Source: Pontiellaceae bacterium
GTDB taxonomy: Bacteria; Verrucomicrobiota; Kiritimatiellia; Kiritimatiellales; Tichowtungiaceae
Length of the DNA stretch: 10,679 nucleotides
Direction of reading: 5' to 3'
Assembly (NCBI GenBank): GCA_029934215.1
Contig: JAOZMR010000075.1
Span: 1-10,679 of the forward strand
In this document: piece after piece, positions 5,704-10,679 of the stretch
How the letters are laid out: the number at the start of each line of letters is the position of its first letter
Numbering within the stretch: the first letter of the stretch is position 1
Translations under genes and position numbers: made by a program
The notes under the pieces: model-generated
Told to the model about the DNA's origin: nothing
Databases searched by the model: none
What the model saw: only the letters and a program-made list of their open reading frames with translations

Positions 5704-6801
5704 ATGAGTTTAAGTATCGGCATTCTAGGCCTTCCAAACGTTGGAAAATCAACCATCTTCAACGCACTAACGCGCGCGCAAAATGCAGAAGCGGCGAACT
5801 ATCCCTTCTGCACAATTGAAGCAAACAAAGCAATCGTACCCGTACCCGATCCACGCGTCGACCGCCTCTCTTCTATGGCGAATCCGAAAAAAGTAACGTT
5901 TGCAACCGTCGATTTTGTCGACATCGCAGGCCTCGTGAAAGGCGCGAGCCGAGGCGAAGGGCTCGGCAATAAATTCCTGGGCAACGTGCGAGAAGCCGAC
6001 GCACTCCTGCATGTAATCCGTTGTTTCGAGGACGAAAACGTGGTCCACGTCGACGGCTCGGTCGATCCAATGCGAGACATCGACGTGATCGAAACAGAAC
6101 TTATCCTCGCCGACTTCCAAACCTTGGAAAACCGGCTCGTGAAACTCAAAAAACAGGCACGCACCGACAAAACCGTTGCCGCAACACTTCCTGAAGTTGA
6201 AAATCTTCTATCCCATCTCGGCGAAGGAAAGCCCGTGATCTCTTTTGAGGGGCACGATTCTGAGCGAATCCTCGCGCTCCTCAAAGAGTCGCCGATGCTG
6301 ACCGATAAAAAAATCATTTACTGCGCAAACGTCGATGAAGACACCATGATTGAGGACAACGAATTCGTGAAACAAGTCCGCGACTACGCAAAAGACAAGG
6401 GCGCGGACACCGTAAAAATCTCCGCAAAAATGGAAGAAGACTTGATCGGTATGAGCGACGAAGAAGCCGCAGAATTTCTCAACGAATACGGCGTCACCGA
6501 AAGCGGACTCAACCAAGTCATCCATACCAGCTACCACACACTCGGGCTCGCCAGCTACCTAACCGTCGGGCCCAAAGAGGTACGCGCATGGACAATCCAG
6601 CAGGGATGGAAAGCCCCTAAAGCGGCAGGCGTCATCCACACAGACTTCGAACGCGGCTTCATCCGTGCGCAGGTAATCGCCTACAACGACTACATCACAC
6701 ACGGAGGCGAAACCGCCTGCAAAGAAAAAGGTCTCATGCGCACCGAAGGGAAAGACTACCTTGTGAAAGACGGCGACATCATTGAGTTTTTAACCAACTA
6801 G
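5704..6801 (+). CDS. ychF: Redox-regulated ATPase YchF (Obg-like)
   Basis: This 365-residue protein is the expected length for YchF (E. coli about 363). The P-loop GLPNVGKST (9-17), the switch region DFVDIAGLVKGASRGEG (from about 72) and the G4-type N209-V-D-E212, in place of the NKxD of true GTPases, identify the ATP-preferring YchF family. A C-terminal TGS domain closes with the family signature region around GGETACKEKG. It is cytoplasmic, ribosome-associated and linked to translation and oxidative stress in other bacteria. GGAG upstream supports the ATG at 5704. It starts a plus-strand cluster with mazG 28 bases downstream. Two palindromes lie within it: one exactly over the P-loop codons (L10-K15) and one encoding FQTLE (138-142). 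Confidence 0.98.
   Translation: MSLSIGILGLPNVGKSTIFNALTRAQNAEAANYPFCTIEANKAIVPVPDPRVDRLSSMANPKKVTFATVDFVDIAGLVKGASRGEGLGNKFLGNVREADALLHVIRCFEDENVVHVDGSVDPMRDIDVIETELILADFQTLENRLVKLKKQARTDKTVAATLPEVENLLSHLGEGKPVISFEGHDSERILALLKESPMLTDKKIIYCANVDEDTMIEDNEFVKQVRDYAKDKGADTVKISAKMEEDLIGMSDEEAAEFLNEYGVTESGLNQVIHTSYHTLGLASYLTVGPKEVRAWTIQQGWKAPKAAGVIHTDFERGFIRAQVIAYNDYITHGGETACKEKGLMRTEGKDYLVKDGDIIEFLTN
5732..5746. repeat. Palindrome TTCCAA-ACG-TTGGAA, over the ychF P-loop
   Basis: Perfect copy formed by the codons of L10-P-N-V-G-K15, residues fixed by ATP binding. The reverse complement of the intergenic site at 10101 shares the same spacer and some flank. Confidence 0.95.
6115..6129. repeat. Palindrome TTCCAA-ACC-TTGGAA, in ychF
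   Basis: Perfect copy encoding FQTLE (138-142), where E. coli YchF has an unrelated stretch of the same helix. Confidence 0.95.
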
Positions 6802-6817
6802 CCAAAAAACCGCACAC

Positions 6818-6822
6818 AGGAG
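6818..6822 (+). promoter_or_regulatory. Ribosome binding site of mazG
   Basis: AGGAG with a seven-base spacer fixes the ATG at 6830 as the start. It is the clearest Shine-Dalgarno site of the plus-strand cluster; the following Mur ligase gene lacks one. Confidence 0.75.
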
Positions 6823-6829
6823 TCACCCT

Positions 6830-7609
6830 ATGACAAACCAAACCAACCGCCTCCTCGACATCATAAAAAAACTCCGGGGTCCCGACGGTTGCCCCTGGGA
6901 CCGCGAACAAACCATTGAAACACTAAAATCCCATTTAATCGAAGAAACCTACGAAGTAATCGACGCCATGGAGAGCGGCGACCGAGTTGAGCTCAAAGAA
7001 GAACTAGGCGACCTACTCCTACAAGTCGTCTTTCAGGCCCAAATTGCCGACGAAGAAGGCTCGTTCAACTTTAACGACGTCGCAGAAACCATCGCAGACA
7101 AACTCATCCGTCGCCATCCGCATGTTTTTGGCGATGTAAAAGCTGACACGACCGACCAGGTATTTCGCAACTGGGAAAAGATTAAAAAATTCGAAAAATC
7201 CGGCGACACCCCCCGCTCCCTCATTGACGGCATCCCGCGCCACCTCCCCGCACTATCCAAAGCATATCTCGTACAAAAACGAGTCGCAAAAGTTGGCTTT
7301 GAGTGGGACGAAATCAGTGGAGTCGTCGATAAACTCGAAGAAGAACTTGCCGAAGTGAAAGAAGCGATGGCGCAGAAAAACGAAACCGCTATCCGAGAAG
7401 AACTCGGCGACCTTCTCTTCTCCACCGTCAACCTCAGCCGCTACCTCGGTCACGAATCCGAAGAACTACTAAACGAAAACATCAAAAAATTCACACGTCG
7501 CTTCCAAGCATTGGAAAAACACCTGAACTCCGACAACCGTGAGCTAGAAAATTGCACCATCGACGAACTCGAAACCGTCTGGCAGATCGTCAAAAAAGAA
7601 GAAACCTAA
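6830..7609 (+). CDS. mazG: Nucleoside triphosphate pyrophosphohydrolase MazG
   Basis: This 259-residue protein has the two-repeat MazG build. The N-terminal half shows CPWD (21-24), EETYEVIDA (38-46) and EELGDLLLQV (57-66), whose acidic residues bind Mg2+; the second half repeats the pattern with VGFEWD, LEEELAEVKEAM and REELGDLLFSTVNLSRYL. It hydrolyses NTPs and dNTPs to monophosphates and pyrophosphate, removing damaged or excess nucleotides, and in E. coli it also lowers ppGpp. Length equals that of E. coli MazG (about 263). It lies 28 bases after ychF and 19 before the Mur ligase, so co-transcription is likely. The palindrome at 7502-7516 encodes FQALE (225-229) at the point where E. coli has a similar RRFxxxE helix, fitting the DNA motif into tolerated codons. 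Confidence 0.97.
   Translation: MTNQTNRLLDIIKKLRGPDGCPWDREQTIETLKSHLIEETYEVIDAMESGDRVELKEELGDLLLQVVFQAQIADEEGSFNFNDVAETIADKLIRRHPHVFGDVKADTTDQVFRNWEKIKKFEKSGDTPRSLIDGIPRHLPALSKAYLVQKRVAKVGFEWDEISGVVDKLEEELAEVKEAMAQKNETAIREELGDLLFSTVNLSRYLGHESEELLNENIKKFTRRFQALEKHLNSDNRELENCTIDELETVWQIVKKEET
7502..7516. repeat. Palindrome TTCCAA-GCA-TTGGAA, in mazG
   Basis: Perfect copy encoding FQALE (225-229). Confidence 0.95.
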
Positions 7610-7628
7610 CGAAAGCACCCCCCGCTCG

Positions 7629-8849
7629 ATGAACAACACCATCCATTTCATTGGAATCGGCGGATGCGGAATGAACGGCGTCGCACAACTAGCAAAACAC
7701 TCCGGATACTCCGTTTCCGGCTCCGACCGCTCCACAAACTCCCCCATTCTCCAAAAACTGGAAAACCTCGGAATCCAAATTCTTCCCCAAAACGGCTCCG
7801 GCATCACCGAAAAAACCGACGCAGTCGTCTACAGCACCGCCATCGAAAACGACAACCCAGACCTCCTCCGAGCAAAAAAACTGGGCACCCCCCTACTCCA
7901 CCGCGCAGAAATGCTCGCAAAACTCTGCAAAAACAAAGAAACCATCGCCATCGCCGGAACCGCTGGGAAATCAACCGTCACCGGACTCCTCGGCCACATC
8001 TTCCAACACCTGGAACTCGACCCAACCGTCTACTGCGGCGCAAGCATAAACACCTTTCAATCATCCATCCGCTTCGGAAAAACCGGACCATGGATCATAG
8101 AAGCCGATGAAAGCGACAAATCATTCCTCCATCTCCACCCCAACCACGCAATCATCACCAACATCGCGGAAGATCACTACAAACTCTCCGAACTTCGGAA
8201 ACTATTCGCACAATTCGAGACCCACGTTTCAGGGATCGTCATCAAACCCGAAACCCACCCAACAGAAGACGGGACAAAAAACGGGATAACCCCCCAACTG
8301 ATAGGCAAACACAACACAGAAAACATCCACAACGCGCTAACACTCTGCAAAGCACTCAAGCTCGACATAAACCAATGCATCGAAGCCGTTAACACCTTCA
8401 CAGGCATAGAACGGCGGCTCGAACGAATCGGACCCAACGTCATCGACGACTTCGCGCACAGTCCCATCAAAATCGCCGCCGCGCTTGAAGCCGTCTCCGA
8501 AATCTGGTCCACCTTCAACATCGTTTGGCGCCCACACGGCTTCACCCCACTTTTCCAAGGATTGGAACGTTTCATTCAGGTATTTTCCAACGGTTGGAAA
8601 AACCGCAGAGGCACCCTCTTCATACTGCCCGTATACTACGCAGGCGGAACGGTTGAGAAGAAAATCACATCGGAACAGTTTGTCGAGCGCTTGCAGACCG
8701 CTGGCGTTCCAGCCGAGTTCACCCCAAACATCCAAACCTTGGAAAAACAGCTCCTAAAAAGCGACCACCCCGTACTCATCATGGGCGCACGCGACCCAGA
8801 ACTACCCAAACTCGCCCGACACCTGAGCGCCAACCTCACCACCACCTAA
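7629..8849 (+). CDS. MurC/Mpl-family Mur ligase, short and divergent
   Basis: This 406-residue protein has a clear MurC-type N-terminus (IHFIGIGGCGMNGV, then SVSGSD), the ATP loop GTAGKST (110-116), EADESDKSFLHL (from 158), TNIAEDH, a GKHNTENIHNAL block and DDFAHSP (273-279) with RPHGF (301-305). MurC joins L-alanine to UDP-MurNAc; Mpl adds recycled peptide to it. Against MurC, the loop His is Ala (GTHGK becomes GTAGK), DDYxHHP is DDFAHSP, PHR is PHG, and the central domain is shortened by roughly 50-80 residues. It may therefore be a paralogue with a different partner rather than the essential MurC. No Shine-Dalgarno site precedes the ATG; 19 bases separate it from mazG. It carries two perfect and two near-perfect palindromes. 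Confidence 0.85.
   Translation: MNNTIHFIGIGGCGMNGVAQLAKHSGYSVSGSDRSTNSPILQKLENLGIQILPQNGSGITEKTDAVVYSTAIENDNPDLLRAKKLGTPLLHRAEMLAKLCKNKETIAIAGTAGKSTVTGLLGHIFQHLELDPTVYCGASINTFQSSIRFGKTGPWIIEADESDKSFLHLHPNHAIITNIAEDHYKLSELRKLFAQFETHVSGIVIKPETHPTEDGTKNGITPQLIGKHNTENIHNALTLCKALKLDINQCIEAVNTFTGIERRLERIGPNVIDDFAHSPIKIAAALEAVSEIWSTFNIVWRPHGFTPLFQGLERFIQVFSNGWKNRRGTLFILPVYYAGGTVEKKITSEQFVERLQTAGVPAEFTPNIQTLEKQLLKSDHPVLIMGARDPELPKLARHLSANLTTT
8001..8015. repeat. One-mismatch palindrome TTCCAA-CAC-CTGGAA, in Mur ligase gene
   Basis: Encodes FQHLE (125-129). The mismatch is a synonymous Leu codon change (CTG for TTG), compatible with a decayed or incipient site. Confidence 0.6.
8553..8567. repeat. Palindrome TTCCAA-GGA-TTGGAA, in Mur ligase gene
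   Basis: Perfect copy encoding FQGLE (309-313), 32 bases from the next site. Confidence 0.95.
8585..8599. repeat. Palindrome TTCCAA-CGG-TTGGAA, in Mur ligase gene
   Basis: Perfect copy in the third codon phase, read as FSNGWK. Flanks extend the symmetry to TTTTCCAA/TTGGAAAA. Confidence 0.95.
8730..8744. repeat. One-mismatch palindrome ATCCAA-ACC-TTGGAA, in Mur ligase gene
   Basis: Encodes IQTLE (368-372); only the first base departs from the motif. Confidence 0.6.
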
Positions 8850-8944
8850 AAAACCCGTTGAGCTCAGGTATTCTAAATTTGTCGGCAAACATGCTGTAAC
8901 CAAATCTTCTGTTCGTGTTACGTTTTGAACGAAAGAAAAATACT

Positions 8945-9811
8945 ATGAAAAATCAAGCGAAAACCGAAAACCAACCCTCATCCGACCCAACCCTCTTACT
9001 ATGCAACGACGACGGGATTCACGCGCCCGGCATCTCCGTTCTTCACCGTGCGGTAAAAAAACTAGGAAAATTGCGAGTCGTGGCACCCGATGTAGAACGT
9101 AGCGCGGCTGGACATGCCATAACGCTTTCAGAACCGATCAAATTAACTCCCACAGAAAAAGACGGCACCTTCTTTGGAGACGCGATTGGTGGAACACCTG
9201 CCGACTGCATGAAACTCGCAATTTGCGCCCTAATGAAAGATGCGCCGCCGGATCTCGTGTTGAGCGGCATAAACCTAGGATCCAACACCGGCATTAGCGT
9301 CATTTACTCCGGCACAGTCGCCGCCGCACGCGAAGGTGCGATTCTTGGAATCCCGAGCATAGCATTTTCGCTGTGCACCTACACCGAACCCGAATGGGAA
9401 ATGGCAGAACGTATCGTTCAAGATCTAACAAAAAAACTCATAGCCAATCCGCCGCCGCCCGGCATTTTGCTCAACATCAACATGCCAAATCTTCCGTATA
9501 GCAAAATAAAAGGAATCAAAGTCACAAGAATGGGACGATCGCGTTTCATAGAAGAATTTCATCGGCGAGAAGATCCACGCGGGCGCATATATTATTGGCT
9601 CGACGGTGTTCTTGACGTTCTTGACGAAGGCGACGACATTGATATCCACGCCGTACGTGATGGGTATATATCCATCACGCCCATAAAGCTCGATCTCACA
9701 GCCCACGAGCATCTACAACACTTCCAAGCATTGGAAGAATGGCAATCTCCACTCGGCAATGCTCCCCCCTCTGACCCCCTCCGAAGTTCCTCTAGCGATA
9801 GCGGGTGGTAA
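8945..9811 (+). CDS. surE: 5'/3'-nucleotidase SurE with repeat-encoded C-terminal tail
   Basis: The 288-residue product has the SurE metal-site loop CNDDGIHAPGI (20-30), the later SGINLGSNTG and GTVAAAREG blocks, and VRDGYISITPIKLDLT near the end. SurE dephosphorylates nucleoside 5'- and 3'-monophosphates and helps stationary-phase survival. I chose the ATG at 8945; a GTG at 8915 in frame would add ten basic residues with no family match. About 15 residues precede the family start. After FQALEEW (260-266) the last 22 residues and the TAA are encoded by a dispersed repeat (9741-9819), so the natural C-terminus has probably been replaced. A 95-base gap from the Mur ligase leaves room for its own promoter, though none is clear. 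Confidence 0.96.
   Translation: MKNQAKTENQPSSDPTLLLCNDDGIHAPGISVLHRAVKKLGKLRVVAPDVERSAAGHAITLSEPIKLTPTEKDGTFFGDAIGGTPADCMKLAICALMKDAPPDLVLSGINLGSNTGISVIYSGTVAAAREGAILGIPSIAFSLCTYTEPEWEMAERIVQDLTKKLIANPPPPGILLNINMPNLPYSKIKGIKVTRMGRSRFIEEFHRREDPRGRIYYWLDGVLDVLDEGDDIDIHAVRDGYISITPIKLDLTAHEHLQHFQALEEWQSPLGNAPPSDPLRSSSSDSGW
9722..9736. repeat. Palindrome TTCCAA-GCA-TTGGAA, near surE 3' end
   Basis: Perfect copy encoding FQALE (260-264), four bases before the dispersed repeat that ends surE. Confidence 0.95.
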
Positions 9812-9819
9812 AAATTCTT
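9741..9819 (+). repeat. Dispersed TCTAGCGATAGCGG repeat, copy A (ends surE)
   Basis: These 79 bases match 10602-10679 except for one extra C in a C-run. The first 71 bases provide the surE tail and stop codon. Its right half (9769-9809) is mirrored by 9858-9898. Confidence 0.92.
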
Positions 9820-9857
9820 CTGCACCAATTCCACGCACCGATTCTTATCATTTTTTC

Positions 9858-9898
9858 ACCACCCGCTATCGCTAGAGGAACTTCGGAGGAAGTCAGAG
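9858..9898 (-). repeat. Dispersed TCTAGCGATAGCGG repeat, copy C (inverted)
   Basis: The reverse complement of 9769-9809, matching at 39 of 41 positions, with a 48-base spacer. Together they form a very strong stem directly after the surE stop codon that could protect or end the message. Confidence 0.9.
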
Positions 9899-9909
9899 AA
9901 AAAGAATTA

Positions 9910-9969
9910 AAGTGGCGTCATTCAACTTGCGAGGCAAATCTCTGAAATGGGCGTTTTGTATAAGGGCCG
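9910..9969 (+). repeat. Dispersed 60-bp element, copy 2
   Basis: Aligns ungapped over all 60 bases with 263-322. It is the most diverged copy (for example TATAAGGGCCG for TATGAGGGCTG), and the left extension seen in the other two copies is missing here. Confidence 0.8.
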
Positions 9970-10022
9970 TTTCTGAGTCTTTTGTGTTCTCTGCGCTCTC
10001 TTGTGGCTAAATTCTTCCGCGC

Positions 10023-10139
10023 ATGAACGATCTCAAGCTCAGTTCACCCAAAGAACGAGGCTGGAAGCGCTCGTTTACGTTTTATGAAAATCCTTCTATT
10101 TTCCAACGTTTGGAACTCTCCCCTCGGCTGTTTCTCTGA
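10023..10139 (+). CDS. Small ORF of 38 aa, possibly a truncated gene start
   Basis: ATG at 10023 to TGA at 10137-10139. The first 26 residues (beginning MNDLKLSSPKERGW, then RSFTFYENPS) look protein-like. It then reads FQRLE through the palindrome at 10101 and ends within the shortened tail repeat (LSPRLFL). This is the same order as at the end of surE. There is no clear Shine-Dalgarno site and no family is recognised. It may be a gene start cut by the repeat unit or a chance frame. Confidence 0.25.
   Translation: MNDLKLSSPKERGWKRSFTFYENPSIFQRLELSPRLFL
10101..10115. repeat. Palindrome TTCCAA-CGT-TTGGAA, repeat island
   Basis: Perfect copy outside recognised genes, 18 bases before the shortened tail repeat. 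Its reverse complement matches the ychF P-loop site including the spacer. Confidence 0.95.
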
Positions 10140-10162
10140 CCTCCTCTAGCGATAGCGGTTGT
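10134..10162 (+). repeat. Dispersed TCTAGCGATAGCGG repeat, copy D (shortened)
   Basis: Keeps CTCTGAC and CCTCTAGCGATAGCGG but lacks about 11 bases (the CCGAAGTT part) between them. Like copies A and B it is preceded by a TTCCAA-type palindrome. Confidence 0.8.
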
Positions 10163-10182
10163 GAAAACCTGATCCAGCTCGT

Positions 10183-10197
10183 TTCCAAAGGTTGGAA
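10183..10197. repeat. Palindrome TTCCAA-AGG-TTGGAA, repeat island
   Basis: Perfect copy outside recognised genes, 20 bases after tail-repeat copy D. Confidence 0.95.
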
Positions 10198-10214
10198 GTT
10201 CGACAATATCCCAT

Positions 10215-10265
10215 CCACCAAAGAACCCACCCCGCCTGCGGCACCCCTCCCGAGAGGGGATTTTT
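10215..10265 (+). repeat. CACCC repeat copy 3 with intrinsic terminator
   Basis: The core CACCCCGCCTGCGG is shared with the reverse complement of 1759-1805. Its right part, CCCCTC-CCGA-GAGGGG-A-TTTTT (10244-10265), is a clean intrinsic terminator on the plus strand. Confidence 0.75.
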
Positions 10266-10267
10266 GT

Positions 10268-10317
10268 GTGGCGGGAGCATCTTGCTCCCGATCTTGGGAG
10301 CTGGAAGCTCCCGCCAC
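10268..10317. repeat. Nested inverted repeat able to form a cruciform
   Basis: Outer arms GTGGCGGGAGC (10268-10278) and GCTCCCGCCAC (10307-10317) are perfect over 11 bases. Inside are two alternative hairpins, GGGAGC-ATCTT-GCTCCC (10273-10289) and GGGAGC-TGGAA-GCTCCC (10296-10312). All four six-base arms are exchangeable, so several folds compete. Confidence 0.85.
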
Positions 10318-10363
10318 TATCCCTTCCCGCCGCTTATTCGTTGTGCAACTATCTCCTTTTCTA

Positions 10364-10455
10364 CAGCCCTCATACAAAACGTCCTTTTTTGAGTTTCGCC
10401 TCGCAATATGAATAGAGCCACTTCGACCTGAAAGCTGCAAACACATGGAGATTTA
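10364..10455 (-). repeat. Dispersed 60-91 bp element, copy 3 (inverted)
   Basis: The reverse complement of 10364-10423 aligns ungapped with 263-322, and similarity extends to 10455 (TAAATCTCCATG) with one extra base. It is closer to copy 1 than copy 2 is. Confidence 0.8.
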
Positions 10456-10457
10456 CG

Positions 10458-10494
10458 TCCCATCATTGCCGCTCCCTTTGGGTCGCTTCTTTTT
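10458..10494 (+). terminator. Terminator-like repeat, copy 2
   Basis: Near-identical to 1611-1647: TCCCATCATTGCCGCTCCC, TTTGGG, then a T-rich tail. It directly adjoins copy 3 of the 60-bp element, while copy 1 stands alone, so it may be a unit of its own. Confidence 0.55.
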
Positions 10495-10560
10495 GGGGAA
10501 TACAAAAAGCACGTTCGGAATACCTCAGGTCTGCCGTCAATCATTCTGCAATTAAAATTC

Positions 10561-10575
10561 TTCCAACCCTCGGAA
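10561..10575. repeat. One-mismatch palindrome TTCCAA-CCC-TCGGAA
   Basis: One base differs from the motif. It lies 26 bases before tail-repeat copy B, the same order as in copies A and D. Confidence 0.6.
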
Positions 10576-10601
10576 GTCCACCTTTCCAAAAATCGGCAAT
10601 C

Positions 10602-10679
10602 GGCAATCTCCACTCGGCAATGCTCCCCCTCTGACCCCCTCCGAAGTTCCTCTAGCGATAGCGGGTGGTAAAAATTCTT
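10602..10679 (+). repeat. Dispersed TCTAGCGATAGCGG repeat, copy B (to window end)
   Basis: These 78 bases equal 9741-9819 apart from one missing C, and the match reaches the last base of the window, so the repeat may be longer. Here it is not attached to a recognised gene. Confidence 0.92.

Larger units (their letters stand above)
9812..10679. other. Repeat island downstream of surE
   Basis: These 868 bases contain no convincing gene. In order they hold an inverted copy of the surE-tail repeat, copy 2 of the 60-bp element, a 38-codon frame, a shortened tail repeat, two palindromes, a CACCC repeat with terminator, a nested cruciform, copy 3 of the 60-bp element, a terminator-like repeat, a degenerate palindrome and a full tail repeat running into the window end. 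No transposase or integrase is visible. Confidence 0.8.

Noticed and set aside
7664..8110. 148-codon frame inside the Mur ligase gene
   Set aside because: It is an Arg/His/Pro-rich out-of-frame shadow of a clearly recognised gene.
8915..8944. GTG start for surE
   Set aside because: It adds ten basic residues without family match; the ATG at 8945 is closer to the conserved NDDG loop.
2102..9736. FQxLE as a shared peptide motif of unrelated proteins
   Set aside because: The same DNA is read as LPxxGK and FSNGWK in other places and also occurs outside genes, so the DNA rather than the peptide is conserved.
2102..10575. Palindromes as a CRISPR array or insertion-sequence ends
   Set aside because: Spacing is irregular (32 to more than 2000 bases), spacers are ordinary conserved genes, and no paired ends or target duplications are seen.
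10096..10613. Minus-strand frames of 116 and 98 codons in the repeat island
   Set aside because: They consist of translated repeats (palindromes, tail repeat, 60-bp element, cruciform) and have no domain of their own.

Overview
The window is a bacterial chromosomal segment with a core of housekeeping genes and a large amount of short dispersed repeat DNA. Nothing fixes the phylum. The many short intergenic repeats, the MurC-like Mur ligase and the general style make me lean towards the PVC group (Kiritimatiellota/Lentisphaerota/Verrucomicrobiota), but this is a weak inference.

Layout. 1-382: mostly non-coding, with a 60-91 bp dispersed element and two doubtful small frames. 383-456: tRNA-Pro(UGG) followed by a terminator. 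548-1547: a type IV-like toxin-antitoxin pair (DUF6922 antitoxin, AbiEii/DUF1814 nucleotidyltransferase toxin). Its upstream frame carries the first ~17 codons of a lost GT2 glycosyltransferase. 1548-1831: terminators and repeats. 5567-1832 (minus strand): an apparent two-gene operon of a TonB-dependent outer-membrane receptor followed by a B12-binding-type radical SAM enzyme. 5568-5703: a divergent promoter region with an 18-bp RNA-type stem. 5704-9811 (plus strand): ychF, mazG, a short divergent MurC/Mpl-family Mur ligase and surE, closely spaced. 9812-10679: a repeat island with at least five repeat families, a nested cruciform and one small frame.

The most striking signal is the 15-bp palindrome TTCCAA-N3-TTGGAA. 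It occurs perfectly 12 times (ten inside genes, two intergenic) with at least three one-mismatch copies. About 0.0006 copies would be expected by chance in a window of this size. It sits in all three codon phases (FQxLE, LPxxGK, FSNGWK), including the universally conserved P-loop of YchF, so the selection or insertion acts on DNA rather than protein. It is absent from the tRNA/toxin-antitoxin region and from the receptor gene. Near the 3' end of surE and twice in the repeat island it lies just before a second repeat, and that repeat supplies the last ~20 codons and the stop codon of surE.

Working together: YchF (translation-associated ATPase), MazG and SurE (nucleotide clean-up) and the Mur ligase (peptidoglycan) form a core housekeeping cluster. 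The receptor/radical SAM pair looks like an uptake and cofactor-dependent enzyme unit of unknown substrate. The toxin-antitoxin pair and the repeat island are the accessory parts.
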